64,000 nt of DNA from Sphingomonas trueperi. Lineage in GTDB: Bacteria > Pseudomonadota > Alphaproteobacteria > Sphingomonadales > Sphingomonadaceae. The notes under the pieces were generated by a model. That model was not told where the DNA came from, searched no databases, and worked only from the letters and a program-made list of their open reading frames with translations. Positions 1 through 9,052 of the stretch are shown one piece after another (position 1 is the stretch's first letter; each line of letters opens with the position of its first letter). A program made the position numbers and the translations under genes. The stretch lies in contig NZ_JAATJB010000003.1 in NCBI RefSeq assembly GCF_011927635.1, forward strand, positions 310,001 through 374,000, in the 5' to 3' direction.

Positions 1-1746
1 AAGGAGATTGGCGGAGAACGGCGTGGCGTTGATCTGGGCATTGTCGTCATTTCGCGCGCGTCGAAGCAGGTCGGTGCCGGCCTGCATATTGCCCCTCGAT
101 ATTTCGCTGAAGATCATGGTGCTGTGAAGCCAGCCGAGAGCGTAGCGATGGTTGGCGACAGTATTGACCGACGAGGCTTCAGCGCTCAGTTTCGCGAGAT
201 CGTCAGGCCGGCGTTCGCTGGCCGCGATAAAGCAAAGGCATGTGAGGATCGCGCCCCGGCAGACGAGATCAGCCTCGTCATGGAGCTTCAGCCATAACTC
301 GCATTGCCGCCTGCTTTCCTCCAGATTGTCGGCGGTCGCCTCGCCGATCGCGGCGATGAGATCGCACCACCATTCCATCTGCCGCCTGGCCGCTTCGTCG
401 GAAAGGCCGACGCTGACGGCGCGCAGTTCCGACAGCAACGCGGCCGCGTGCTTCTGGTCGTGACTGAAAATCTGCGCCCAGACCAACCCGAGAATGATCG
501 TCGGGGCAGAGACCGCCTCGGAGAAGCTGCGCCGCCATAGCTGGATCTGATCCACCTCGCCCTGGCGCAGCGCGATGTCCATCATGCTCGTTGACGCGAC
601 TTCGGCTGCAGCATCCCTGTCGCCGGCGCGCAGATAGAGGCTGATACTTTCGCGGCTATGGCCGCTTTCCCTCTGCCATTGAGCAGCTCGGGCGAACAGT
701 TCCGGCCTGGGACCGTGATGCTCTACCGCAAACCTGTGCTCGAGAAACTCGCGCAGCAGCGGGTGAAACTCATAACCTGATTGTGCTCTATCCAGTGGGG
801 TGAGCAGCATGCGCTCAGCGGACAGCTTTTCAATGACGTAGGCCCCATCACTCCTGCCGAACACATGGTTAAAATAGTCGGCGGAGATCGGCCCCAGGAT
901 CGAGGCGCGAATGCAGAACTCCCGTACCTCACTCGGGAGACTAGCCAATATGGCGCTGCGAAAATATCGATCCAGATCGCTATCCCGGCCGGTGACGCGC
1001 TCGACGACCAGACGCCCGACAGTCGCTTCATCCGTGGATGCGGCCTGCAACAAGATGCATAGCGGTTCCCCCCAACCTTGCGTGCGTTTCCAGAGCGTAT
1101 GGACGTCCGGTTCCGGGATGAGAGTTCCAGGCTCCCCCCGCGCGACCGCCTTTGCTTCATCGAAGGTGAACGCGAGCGCATCAGCTCGAACTTCCCGTAG
1201 TTGTCGCCGGGCGGCGATGCGTGCAAAGCCGATGCCCGCGGTCGTTGCCGCCACGATCTCGACATCGGCCGGCGCAGCCAGCATGAAATCCTCGATCTCA
1301 TCCGCGAGGTCGGGATGGAAGCCAATGTCGTCAAGACAGAGAAGGATACCCGAGCTAGATCGCGCGGTGGATTCTCGTAGCCAGCCGGCGAGACCCTGGA
1401 GCGTTCGGGGGACGGTGTCCAGCAGCGTTGGGGCATCCTTGCCGCTGGCGCTGCCGGCTGCGAGTATCTGGGCGTGAATGCGCTCTGTAAGCAGGCGGGA
1501 ATCATATTCGCATTCCCTGGCCGACGCCCAGGCTGCAACGGCACCGGCTTGTCGGCGGTCTTCCCAGATCTGGGCCATCGCAACGCTCTTTCCATAGCCG
1601 GGGGGCGCGCGAAGGAGGTGGCAGCGCCTCGCCTCATCGGCCATGAAGAGGCGCGGACGCGCAAGGCATCCGGACGCCAGTAACGCTACCCGCTCGCTGA
1701 CAGCATCCATGATCTCCAGACTTCCTCTCTTGCTTTGGTCCGCCAT
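1..1746 (-). CDS. alkS: AlkS-like MalT/LAL-family transcriptional activator, C-terminus beyond window
   Basis: One open frame of 582 codons runs leftward from an ATG at 1746 (GGAG just upstream) to the window edge without a stop, so the gene is cut. I read a Walker A motif APPGYGKS at residues 47-54 and a Walker B stretch ILLCLDDIG around 134-142, followed by a helical, TPR-like region. This is the layout of ATP-dependent LuxR regulators of the MalT/LAL class, about 850-900 residues long with a C-terminal LuxR HTH. The HTH would lie in the missing third. GPo1 AlkS, the alkane-responsive activator of alkB, belongs to this class. Position next to alkT and divergent from alkB supports the same role here, but the effector is inferred. 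The gene follows alkT by 93 bp on the same strand. Confidence 0.85.
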   Translation of the reverse strand, partial: MADQSKRGSLEIMDAVSERVALLASGCLARPRLFMADEARRCHLLRAPPGYGKSVAMAQIWEDRRQAGAVAAWASARECEYDSRLLTERIHAQILAAGSASGKDAPTLLDTVPRTLQGLAGWLRESTARSSSGILLCLDDIGFHPDLADEIEDFMLAAPADVEIVAATTAGIGFARIAARRQLREVRADALAFTFDEAKAVARGEPGTLIPEPDVHTLWKRTQGWGEPLCILLQAASTDEATVGRLVVERVTGRDSDLDRYFRSAILASLPSEVREFCIRASILGPISADYFNHVFGRSDGAYVIEKLSAERMLLTPLDRAQSGYEFHPLLREFLEHRFAVEHHGPRPELFARAAQWQRESGHSRESISLYLRAGDRDAAAEVASTSMMDIALRQGEVDQIQLWRRSFSEAVSAPTIILGLVWAQIFSHDQKHAAALLSELRAVSVGLSDEAARRQMEWWCDLIAAIGEATADNLEESRRQCELWLKLHDEADLVCRGAILTCLCFIAASERRPDDLAKLSAEASSVNTVANHRYALGWLHSTMIFSEISRGNMQAGTDLLRRARNDDNAQINATPFSANLL

Positions 1747-1839
1747 GTTCTCCGGCGGCTTCTCAGCGGTACAACCAGGCTCCTATCACATGTGATCGCC
1801 CTGCATCTGCGGCTCCCGTCGACCGGCGAACAGGACGAA

Positions 1840-3069
1840 TCAGATCACGGCCTCCTTCAAGGGGATCGCGGCGTCGCTCAGCTTGTCGGGGTCGATACTC
1901 GCGCGCACGCCGATGAACTGCTTGCCAACCAGGAAATCCTGTGGCGAATTGATCGCCTCGACGCACTGGATCCGATCGCCCTTCAAATGGAAGATCGCGA
2001 AACTCTCGGGAGAGGGGCCGCCGCGCCGCAGGACGCGGTCGACATCGATCGCCTGGCCGGCGATCTGCAGCTTCACGTCATATTGGTCGGACCACTGCCA
2101 CGGAACCTCGTGGACCGGCGCGGGACGGCCGACAATGGCCCCGACGGCCTGTTTCGCCTGTTCGAGCGCATTGGGCACACTCTCGAGACGAGCCACGTGG
2201 GCATAAAGGGGGATTGGTCGGCGGGCGACGTCACCGATGGCGAAGATGGCCGGATCGGACGTGCGGGCTTCCAGATCGACGAGGATGCCGGAGGCTGTGT
2301 CCAGCCCCGCATCCCGGGCGATTTCATCATTGGGGACGGCGCCGACGCCGACAAGGGCGGCATCGCAAGCGATCGTTCGACCGTCGTCGAGGTGCACACC
2401 GGTTATGTGTCCACCCTGTCCCTCGAACCCGGACACGGTGGCACCCAACTCGAAGTTGACGCCTTGCCTCGCATGGCAGTCGTGGAAGAAGGTGGAAAGC
2501 TCCCGACAGGCTACGCGGGCAAGCAGCCGCAGCTCGCGCTCGATCACCGTTACGTCCGCGCCGAGCGCTCGCGCGGATGCGGCCACCTCCAGGCCGATAT
2601 AGCCGCCGCCGACTATAGCAAGGCGCTGGCCAGCCTTCAGGGCCTTTTTGAGCCGCTCGGCATCGCCCGCCGTCCTTAATTCCAGCACCCCGTCCAGATC
2701 CGATCCTGCGACCCGCAGCCTGATCGGGCGAGCGCCCGTCGCGATAACCAGATGGTCGTATTGCAGATCCTCGCCGGTCGAGAGCGTCACCGTCCTGGAC
2801 TGGCGCTCCAGCTTGTCCGCGCGGATGCCCAGGCGGAGTCGTACCCCGGCTGTTTCGTAGAATTCGGTTGGTTTCAGGAGCGTCGGAGCTGCACCCGATG
2901 CGGCTCTGAGCGAGGCCTTGGAAAGCGGCGGACGATGGTAGGGCGGGATGGATTCCTCGCCAACGAGCGTTATCGCGCCCTCGAATCCGTACTGGCGAAG
3001 GAGGGCTGCTGCGGTTCCGCCCGCATGGCCCGCTCCCAGAATGACGACATGTGCATCGGCTCTGCCCAT
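1840..3069 (-). CDS. alkT: Rubredoxin-NAD(+) reductase AlkT
   Basis: This 409-residue FAD enzyme should pass electrons from NADH to the rubredoxin encoded at 4646. The N-terminal FAD Rossmann motif VVILGAGHAGG begins near residue 8. A second dinucleotide fold, AIVGGGYIGLEVAA, lies near 150 (NADH). An FAD-contacting IFAIGDVA motif lies near 270. This is the ferredoxin/rubredoxin reductase family (AlkT, PdR-like). I chose the ATG at 3069 because AGGAGAGAG precedes it at good spacing; the frame is open further upstream, but that extension has no family similarity. It is divergent from alkB and is followed by the alkS-like gene. A general ferredoxin reductase is the alternative, but the alk context makes AlkT much more likely. 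Confidence 0.93.
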   Translation of the reverse strand: MGRADAHVVILGAGHAGGTAAALLRQYGFEGAITLVGEESIPPYHRPPLSKASLRAASGAAPTLLKPTEFYETAGVRLRLGIRADKLERQSRTVTLSTGEDLQYDHLVIATGARPIRLRVAGSDLDGVLELRTAGDAERLKKALKAGQRLAIVGGGYIGLEVAASARALGADVTVIERELRLLARVACRELSTFFHDCHARQGVNFELGATVSGFEGQGGHITGVHLDDGRTIACDAALVGVGAVPNDEIARDAGLDTASGILVDLEARTSDPAIFAIGDVARRPIPLYAHVARLESVPNALEQAKQAVGAIVGRPAPVHEVPWQWSDQYDVKLQIAGQAIDVDRVLRRGGPSPESFAIFHLKGDRIQCVEAINSPQDFLVGKQFIGVRASIDPDKLSDAAIPLKEAVI

Positions 3070-3115
3070 GAAAGCTCTCTCTCCTGAAACGCTGTAGTTT
3101 AACCGACAGGCGACC

Positions 3116-3132
3116 AGCCTGGCCTTCAGGCT
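3116..3132. promoter_or_regulatory. Inverted repeat in alkT-alkB divergent promoter region
   Basis: AGCCTG and CAGGCT form a perfect 6-bp inverted repeat with a 5-nt spacer, 47 bp upstream of the alkT start and about 140 bp upstream of alkB. It could be an operator half-site pair or a hairpin in the alkT leader. Binding by the AlkS-like protein is inference only. Confidence 0.35.
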
Positions 3133-3149
3133 CATTCGATACAAAATTC

Positions 3150-3159
3150 GGATCGATCC
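3150..3159. promoter_or_regulatory. Perfect 10-bp palindrome GGATCGATCC in alkB upstream region
   Basis: The palindrome is flanked by A/T-rich tracts and lies about 115 bp upstream of the alkB start, in the most A/T-rich part of the 203-bp divergent gap. It is a candidate operator or activator site for the alk operon. No -35/-10 pair could be assigned with confidence. Confidence 0.35.
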
Positions 3160-3240
3160 AAAACCACACTTTAGTTGGGTTGCTCCGGGACGCGGGGCGG
3201 CCAAGACTGAAAAGTGCGGCCCGATGTGCCCAAAGTTAAG

Positions 3241-3262
3241 GACGCAGGAAGTGCGTCACGCA
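3241..3262 (+). promoter_or_regulatory. Hairpin in the alkB 5' leader next to the ribosome binding site
   Basis: GACGCA (3241-3246) pairs with TGCGTC (3252-3257), and the alternative TGCGTCACGCA (3252-3262) is itself palindromic. The structure ends immediately before GAGAGG, the likely Shine-Dalgarno of alkB (start 3273). It could tune translation or mRNA stability. This is a sequence observation; function is unknown. Confidence 0.3.
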
Positions 3263-3272
3263 TCGAGAGGAT

Positions 3273-4487
3273 ATGTCTATGAGCACCATCGCTAGAAGCC
3301 TTCCGGGTGATGGCACGCCTGATCGCTATGTCGACAGGAAGCGCTACCTATGGGTATTGTCGGTCGTTTGGCCGGCAGCACCACTCATCGGGCTTTATCT
3401 CGTCCACCTGACGGGATGGAGCATCTTCTATGCCTTCACGCTGTTCGTCTGGTACGGCGTCATCCCGGCTTTCGACGTCCTGTTCGGCAAGGACCCGAAC
3501 AATCCCCCCGAAACGGCAGTGGCCCGCCTGGAGGCGGATAGGTATTACCGGGTTCTCACCTGGCTGACCGTTCCGGTGCACTATGCCTCGCTGGTCGGCT
3601 GTGCATGGTGGATCGCGACGCAGCCGATCGCGTGGTGGGGGGTAGTGGCTCTCGCTTTCTCGCTGGGCATCGTCAACGGGCTGGCGCTGAATACCGGCCA
3701 CGAACTCGGCCACAAGAAGGAGCCCTTCGATCGCTGGATGGCCAAGATCGTCCTGGCCGTCGTCGGCTATGGCCACTTCTTCATCGAGCACAACAAGGGT
3801 CATCATCGCGACGTGGCGACCCCGGAGGACCCCGCCACCTCCCGCATGGGTGAGAACATCTACAAGTTCTCGCTGCGCGAAATTCCCGGCGCGTTCCTGC
3901 GCGCGTGGAATCTTGAGAAAGTGCGGCTGGAACGTGTCGGCAAGAGTGTCTGGAGCCTAGACAACGAGATCATTCCCCCGCTGCTGATCACCCTGGTCGT
4001 TTACGCCGCGCTCCTGCTGGCTTTCGGCCCGAATCCGAAGTTGCTGGTGTTCCTGCCCATTCAGATGGCGTTCGGCTGGTGGCAGCTCACCAGCGCCAAC
4101 TATATCGAGCATTATGGACTGCTGCGCCAGAAGATGGCGGACGGCCGGTACGAGCGCGCTCAGCCGCGCCACTCGTGGAACAGCAACCACATCGCGTCGA
4201 ACCTCATCCTGTTCCACCTGCAGAGGCATTCCGATCATCACGCCCATCCGACGCGCAGCTACCAGTCGCTCCGTGACTTCAAGGGCTTGCCGGAACTGCC
4301 CACCGGCTATCCGGGCATGTTCTTCATGGCGCTGATCCCGCCGGTCTTCCGGATGGTCATGGATCCCCGCGTCGTGAAATGGGCCGATGGCGATATCGAC
4401 AAGATTCAGATCGATCCGGCGCGCAGGAAGCAGATCGGCCGTAAATATGGTTCGGCGCGCCGGGCTTCCCAGCGTCCGCTCAACTAG
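3273..4487 (+). CDS. alkB: Alkane 1-monooxygenase AlkB
   Basis: This integral-membrane di-iron enzyme hydroxylates the terminal carbon of n-alkanes using O2 and electrons from rubredoxin. At 404 residues it has the family length (about 400). The histidine boxes are all present: HELGH at residues 143-147, EHNKGHH at 172-179, and RHSDHH ending at 323, plus the NYIEHYGL motif between them that typifies alkane hydroxylases as opposed to fatty acid desaturases. About six hydrophobic segments surround the boxes. The start at 3273 has GAGAGG upstream; a second ATG two codons on is also possible. It heads a rightward gene set with alkG, alkH, alkJ, alkL and alkK and is divergent from alkT. Substrate range (medium-chain, about C5-C12) is inferred from cluster type. 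Confidence 0.97.
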   Translation: MSMSTIARSLPGDGTPDRYVDRKRYLWVLSVVWPAAPLIGLYLVHLTGWSIFYAFTLFVWYGVIPAFDVLFGKDPNNPPETAVARLEADRYYRVLTWLTVPVHYASLVGCAWWIATQPIAWWGVVALAFSLGIVNGLALNTGHELGHKKEPFDRWMAKIVLAVVGYGHFFIEHNKGHHRDVATPEDPATSRMGENIYKFSLREIPGAFLRAWNLEKVRLERVGKSVWSLDNEIIPPLLITLVVYAALLLAFGPNPKLLVFLPIQMAFGWWQLTSANYIEHYGLLRQKMADGRYERAQPRHSWNSNHIASNLILFHLQRHSDHHAHPTRSYQSLRDFKGLPELPTGYPGMFFMALIPPVFRMVMDPRVVKWADGDIDKIQIDPARRKQIGRKYGSARRASQRPLN

Positions 4488-4536
4488 GTTTCAGCGCGGC
4501 CGAGCGATCCGTCCGGTCTGAATCTCTCTTCGGAGT

Positions 4537-4550
4537 GTCGGACATCCGAC
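4537..4550 (+). promoter_or_regulatory. Small hairpin in the alkB-alkG spacer
   Basis: GTCGG and CCGAC form a 5-bp stem with a 4-nt loop inside the 158-bp spacer between alkB and alkG (4488-4645). There is no T-tract, so it is not a standard terminator. It may be an mRNA processing or stability element. In GPo1 this position is occupied by alkF, which is absent here; I see no rubredoxin remnant in the spacer. Confidence 0.25.
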
Positions 4551-4645
4551 GGCGCGCCTCGAAACGGGGAGACTTCCATGGCGCTCCGGTCGGTATCGTC
4601 ATTCCAGGCAGCATCGCTGCGTCGCCGCGCCAAGAAGAAAGCAGC

Positions 4646-5026
4646 ATGATGACTCAATACCAATGCCCTGATTGCGGCTATATCTACGACGAAGCGACCG
4701 GAGACCCGCACGAGGGCTTCGCGCCCAACACGACTTGGGCGGAAATTCCGGACAGTTGGGCATGTCCCGACTGCGCGGTTCGCGACAAGCCGGATTTCAT
4801 TCCCCTGGGGACAGGTGGCATCGCTACGGCGCCGGTCGCCCTTCCCGCGGACGCGGAGCCGTTCGCGAAATGGCACTGCGTGACCTGCGGTCACATCTAC
4901 GACGAGGCGCTTGGCGACCCGGCGACGGGGCTCGCCCCCGGCACGCGATGGGCCGATGTGCCCGCGGATTGGTACTGCCCGGACTGCGGCGCGACCAAGG
5001 AAGATTATGAACGTCTAGACTTCTGA
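4646..5026 (+). CDS. alkG: Two-domain rubredoxin AlkG
   Basis: This small iron protein carries electrons from AlkT to AlkB. It has 126 residues and two complete rubredoxin folds. Domain 1 has CPDCGYIYDE and CPDCAVRDKPDF; domain 2 has CVTCGHIYDE and CPDCGATKEDY. Each domain supplies four cysteines for one Fe. The first domain carries an extra residue after its second CxxC (the Arg-insertion, AlkG1-like form), while the second has the spacing of the AlkG2 form that serves AlkB. This matches the two-domain AlkG of GPo1. I chose the ATG at 4646 (4649 is equally possible) because the domain begins there. An in-frame GTG at 4535 would add 37 unrelated residues and lacks a well-spaced ribosome site. 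Confidence 0.95.
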   Translation: MMTQYQCPDCGYIYDEATGDPHEGFAPNTTWAEIPDSWACPDCAVRDKPDFIPLGTGGIATAPVALPADAEPFAKWHCVTCGHIYDEALGDPATGLAPGTRWADVPADWYCPDCGATKEDYERLDF

Positions 5027-5084
5027 CGGAGCGCCAGGTGCCACCGTGCGACTTCAACAGCCATGTCATTGTGAGGAGAGCCCC

Positions 5085-6539
5085 ATGAATGTCCAAGCAT
5101 TCCCGCGCGCCAGCTCCGACCCCGGTCTCGACGCGAATCAGATCCAGGCTCTCTTCGCCTGCCAGCGCGAGGCGGTCGAGCGTGATAGAGCGCGGTTCGG
5201 CTTGCGGGATCGGCTGGATAGCCTGACGCGGCTGAAAATTACGATCAAGCGACGCGAAGGTGACATCATCAGCGCGCTTGCCTCTGATTTCAGGAAGCCG
5301 GAACCAGAGGTGCGGCTGACCGAACTCTTCCCGGTCTATCAGGAAATATCACACGCCAAACTGCACCTGAGGTCCTGGACGAAACCCCACCGCGTTCCGG
5401 GTTCGCTCGGCATGTTCGGCACCAGCGCGCAGGTGCGCTACCAACCCAGGGGCGTGTGTCTGATCATCGCGCCGTGGAACTATCCCGTCAATCTGAGCCT
5501 CGGACCGTTGGCGTCGGCCTTGGCCGCGGGAAATACCGCTATTATCAAACCGTCGGAGCTGACGCCGGCGACGTCCGCCATCATCCGGCAGATCGTTGAA
5601 GAGACATTTCCGCCCGAGCAGGTCGCGGTGTGCGAGGGCGACGCATCGGTATCGCAGGCACTGCTGGACCTGCCGTTCGACCATATCTTCTTCACCGGCA
5701 GTCCTCAGGTCGGCAAGATCGTGATGGCAGCCGCCGCGAAGCACCTCACCTCGGTAACACTCGAACTTGGCGGCAAATCCCCCACGATCGTCGATTCGAC
5801 AGCCGATATCGACGACGCAGCGCGCAAGATCGTCTGGGGAAAGTTCTCCAACAATGGCCAGACCTGCATCGCACCCGACCATATCTATGTTGCGCGCGAT
5901 CAGGCGCGGAACCTGGTCGATGCCCTCCGGCGCGAAATCCGGCGCGTGTACGGGAAGGCCGAGACCGATCAGAAAGGCAGTCCGGATTATGGGCGGATCG
6001 TAAATTCGCGGCATTTCGACCGCCTCAGCGCACTACTCGACGATGCAACCTCGCACGGCGCACTGGTTCTCGAAGGCGGCACGCGAGATCCGGCGCAAAA
6101 ATATATCGCACCCACCCTGATCGGGGGCACCACCCATCAAATGGCGATCTCGCGGGAGGAGATATTCGGGCCGGTCCTGCCTCTGATCGAGTTTGACGAT
6201 ATCGATAGCGTCATCGAAGCTATCAACGCCGGCCCCAAGCCGCTCGCTCTTTATATCTTCAGCAAGGACGCCGCTGCCTGGGAGGCGATCATCGCGCGGA
6301 CCAGTTCCGGCGGTGTTTGCATCAACCAGAATGTCGTCCAGTTCCTCCATCCCAATCTACCGTTCGGAGGGGTCAATAACAGCGGTATCGGAAGCGCGCA
6401 TGGCTTCCACGGCTTCAAGGCATTCTCGCACGAACGCGCGGTGTTGAGGGACAGGTTCTCCGTCCTGCGACTTCTGTTCCCGCCCTACACGCCCGCCGTG
6501 AAGCGATTGATCGATATCACAGTCCGCATTCTCGGCTGA
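5085..6539 (+). CDS. alkH: Fatty aldehyde dehydrogenase AlkH
   Basis: This enzyme oxidises the fatty aldehyde made by AlkJ to the carboxylic acid with NAD(P)+. It has 484 residues, like GPo1 AlkH and other class 3 aldehyde dehydrogenases. Visible motifs are the cofactor-site FTGSPQVGK, the general-base glutamate in LELGGKSP and the catalytic cysteine in [10 protein letters not shown]. The C-terminus has [11 protein letters not shown] and then a hydrophobic, basic tail that could attach the enzyme to the membrane near AlkB and AlkJ. The start at 5085 follows GTGAGGAGAG at ideal spacing; the frame is open back to 5046 without a better site. It lies 58 bp after alkG and 47 bp before alkJ, consistent with co-transcription. 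Confidence 0.93.
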   Translation: MNVQAFPRASSDPGLDANQIQALFACQREAVERDRARFGLRDRLDSLTRLKITIKRREGDIISALASDFRKPEPEVRLTELFPVYQEISHAKLHLRSWTKPHRVPGSLGMFGTSAQVRYQPRGVCLIIAPWNYPVNLSLGPLASALAAGNTAIIKPSELTPATSAIIRQIVEETFPPEQVAVCEGDASVSQALLDLPFDHIFFTGSPQVGKIVMAAAAKHLTSVTLELGGKSPTIVDSTADIDDAARKIVWGKFSNNGQTCIAPDHIYVARDQARNLVDALRREIRRVYGKAETDQKGSPDYGRIVNSRHFDRLSALLDDATSHGALVLEGGTRDPAQKYIAPTLIGGTTHQMAISREEIFGPVLPLIEFDDIDSVIEAINAGPKPLALYIFSKDAAAWEAIIARTSSGGVCINQNVVQFLHPNLPFGGVNNSGIGSAHGFHGFKAFSHERAVLRDRFSVLRLLFPPYTPAVKRLIDITVRILG

Positions 6540-6586
6540 CCGCCCCAACAAGAGAGTGGTGCTGGCACCACCGATCGGAGACATGG

Positions 6587-8251
6587 ATGTTTGACTATAT
6601 CATAGTGGGGGGCGGGTCCGCCGGTTGTCTGCTGGCAGAGCGTTTGTCGGCCAACCCCGAGATACAGGTCTGTCTGCTTGAGGCGGGACCGCCCGACCGC
6701 AGTCCGCTGATCCACATGCCCATCGGGATCGCGCTTCTTTCCAAGAGCAAGACGCTCAACTGGGCCTATGAAACGCAGCCGCAGCCCCATCTCGGCAACC
6801 GACGGCTGTTCTGGCCGCGCGGAAAGACGCTCGGCGGCTCAAGCTCGATCAATGCGATGGTCTATATCCGCGGTCATCGCGAGGATTATGACGCCTGGGG
6901 AGAGGCGGCGGACCCGATCTGGTCCTTCGACAATGTGCTTCCGCTGTTCAAGGCCATGGAGGCCAACGAGCGATTTGGAAGCGACGCGCACCATGGCGGC
7001 TATGGCGAGCTGCACGTCAGCGACCTTAGGACCGTCAACCGGCTGAGCGAAGCTTTCGTGGAGGGCGGCCAAGAGGCGCAGTTTCCGCGCAACATCGATT
7101 TCAATGGCGAAACGCAGGACGGTGTCGGCTTCTACCAGGTCACGCAGCGCAAGGGGCGGCGCTGGAGTTCCGCGCGGGCCTTCCTATCAGGGGCAATAGG
7201 GCGGCCCAACCTCCAAATCATCACCGGAGCGCGGGCAACGCGGATCATCCTCGAGGGGCGCAAGGCGGTCGGAGTGACCTATACGTCGGGCGGCAAGCTC
7301 ACCGATCTGCGCACGAGGGGTGAGGTCATTCTTTCAGGCGGCGCGATCAATTCACCACAACTGCTGATGCTGTCCGGCATCGGCGACGCTGCCGAGCTGG
7401 ACGCGCTCGGCATTCCGGTCGCCGTCGACCTTCCGGCAGTCGGAAAGAACCTGCAGGACCATCTCGACATCACGATCATGCACGAAGCGAATGATCGCAC
7501 GCCGATCGGCATCGCGCCCTCCTTCATCCCGCGGGCGCTGGCTGGGGCTTTGTCCTACATCTTCCAGGGGAAGGGCTTCCTGACGAGCAACGTCGCCGAA
7601 GCCGGCGGCTTCGTCAAAAGCTCGCCCTCGCAAAGTCGGCCGAACCTGCAGTTCCACTTCCTTCCGACGCTGCTGAAGGACCATGGGCGGCAGATCGCCT
7701 TCGGCTATGGCTACACCTTGCATGTTTGTGATCTTTTGCCGAAGAGCCGGGGACGGATCGGGCTCAAGAGCCGCGATCCGCTCGACGATCCCTTGATCGA
7801 TCCCGCCTATCTCTCGGCTCCCGAAGACATAGAGACGATGGTCTCGGCGGTAAGGATCGGGCGGCAAATCCTGTCGGCGCCTTCGATAGCGACCTTTTCG
7901 AAACGCGAGCTTGTTCCCGGATCGTCGATCGAGAGCGAAGCGGACATCATAGCGGACATCCGCCACCGAGCGGAAACCATCTACCACCCCGTGGGCACGT
8001 GCCGGATGGGGAGGGACCAGCAGTCGGTTGTCGATCCGGCGTTGCGCGTCCGCGGGGTGGAGGGTCTTCGTGTCGTCGATGCCTCGATCATGCCGACGCT
8101 CGTCGCCGGGAACACCAATGCGCCGACGATGATGATCGCGGAACGCGCCGCGGGGCTCATTCTCCGAAAGACCAAGCTCATCGCGGGCGCGGACGACGAA
8201 CAATCCTCTGCCGTGTCGCCGAGCGCCAGGCAGTGGAGCCGGGCTGGATAG
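6587..8251 (+). CDS. alkJ: FAD-dependent alcohol dehydrogenase AlkJ (GMC family)
   Basis: This GMC oxidoreductase oxidises the primary alcohol from AlkB to the aldehyde and passes electrons to the respiratory quinone pool, as known for GPo1 AlkJ. It has 554 residues. The N-terminal FAD motif [17 protein letters not shown] is at about 4-20, the GMC signature [16 protein letters not shown] is near 84, and the second signature [17 protein letters not shown] is near 250. The active-site histidine lies in [10 protein letters not shown] near 467, and a C-terminal VVDASIMP segment completes the family pattern. GGAG precedes the ATG by six bases. Choline dehydrogenase-like enzymes share this fold, but the alk neighbours settle the substrate class. 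Confidence 0.93.
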   Translation: MFDYIIVGGGSAGCLLAERLSANPEIQVCLLEAGPPDRSPLIHMPIGIALLSKSKTLNWAYETQPQPHLGNRRLFWPRGKTLGGSSSINAMVYIRGHREDYDAWGEAADPIWSFDNVLPLFKAMEANERFGSDAHHGGYGELHVSDLRTVNRLSEAFVEGGQEAQFPRNIDFNGETQDGVGFYQVTQRKGRRWSSARAFLSGAIGRPNLQIITGARATRIILEGRKAVGVTYTSGGKLTDLRTRGEVILSGGAINSPQLLMLSGIGDAAELDALGIPVAVDLPAVGKNLQDHLDITIMHEANDRTPIGIAPSFIPRALAGALSYIFQGKGFLTSNVAEAGGFVKSSPSQSRPNLQFHFLPTLLKDHGRQIAFGYGYTLHVCDLLPKSRGRIGLKSRDPLDDPLIDPAYLSAPEDIETMVSAVRIGRQILSAPSIATFSKRELVPGSSIESEADIIADIRHRAETIYHPVGTCRMGRDQQSVVDPALRVRGVEGLRVVDASIMPTLVAGNTNAPTMMIAERAAGLILRKTKLIAGADDEQSSAVSPSARQWSRAG

Positions 8252-8335
8252 AGCGGCCCTCCGGACGGAATATCGCCGACGATTTACCGACACCTTCCTG
8301 AACCTGGCGGGTCATCATAAGGGGAGGAGACTATC

Positions 8336-9019
8336 ATGACCATCATTCGCAAGACTGCTCATACATCGCCGTTGCCGCTCGTCGGAGCGCTGTTTGTTTT
8401 TGCCTGCCTGGCTCAGCCTGCTTCCGCGCAGGATTCGCCGGAACTCAAGCGGTGGGCTGTCACCGTGAATGCGACGCGGGTCCTTGTGGATGAGAACGCC
8501 CCGAACATCACCCTGGCGGGCGAACCTCTTCCCGGCTCCAACGTGCGAATTGGCAACGCGACCACCGCGACCGTGGACGTCGGCTATTTCTTCACGCCGA
8601 ACATCGCCGCCAATCTGTTCCTGGGCGTGCCGGCCCCTGCCGAGATCGACGGCGCCGGCACCGTCGCACCGCTCGGAACACTCGCCAAGGTCCATTACGG
8701 GCCGGCGGTCCTTTCTGCTCAATATCATTTCAACAGCCGAGGCAAGCTCCACCCCTATGTCGGGGTCGGGGTGGGCCGTGTCCTGTTCTTCAACAAGCGC
8801 GACAGGGCTCTGAGCGATTTCGACATCCACGATAGCTGGGCGCCGGCCGGCCAATTGGGCGTTCGGTACGAACTCAACCGATCGTGGATGCTGAACGCTG
8901 ACGTCCGGTATGTCCCCTTCTCCACGCATGCGTCCGGTTCGCTTGGGGGAGCGCCTGCGCGAACGCGCCTCGACATCGATCCCATTCTGACGAGCGTCGG
9001 GATCACTTTTCGTTTCTGA
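8336..9019 (+). CDS. alkL: OmpW-family outer-membrane protein AlkL
   Basis: This small outer-membrane beta-barrel is thought to help hydrophobic alkanes cross the lipopolysaccharide layer; AlkL of GPo1 is the model. It has 227 residues with a clear signal peptide (basic start, hydrophobic core, cleavage near PASA-QD around residue 32). It then has alternating beta-strand sequence and ends in phenylalanine (GITFRF), the usual barrel-assembly signal. The ribosome site GGGGAGGAGA is the strongest in the cluster, which fits high expression of a porin. In GPo1 alkL follows alkK; here it precedes alkK. It lies 84 bp after alkJ. Confidence 0.9.
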   Translation: MTIIRKTAHTSPLPLVGALFVFACLAQPASAQDSPELKRWAVTVNATRVLVDENAPNITLAGEPLPGSNVRIGNATTATVDVGYFFTPNIAANLFLGVPAPAEIDGAGTVAPLGTLAKVHYGPAVLSAQYHFNSRGKLHPYVGVGVGRVLFFNKRDRALSDFDIHDSWAPAGQLGVRYELNRSWMLNADVRYVPFSTHASGSLGGAPARTRLDIDPILTSVGITFRF

Positions 9020-9052
9020 GCGCAGATCCCGACACATTGCATGGAGAATTGA

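Noticed and set aside
723..1664. Leftward 313-codon ORF rich in Arg and Ser
   Set aside because: Shadow frame of the AlkS-like gene: the other minus-strand frame is open for 582 codons with Walker motifs and normal codon use.
4535..4645. In-frame N-terminal extension of alkG from a GTG
   Set aside because: No well-placed ribosome site, no rubredoxin similarity, and the CPDCGY domain begins right after the ATG pair at 4646/4649.
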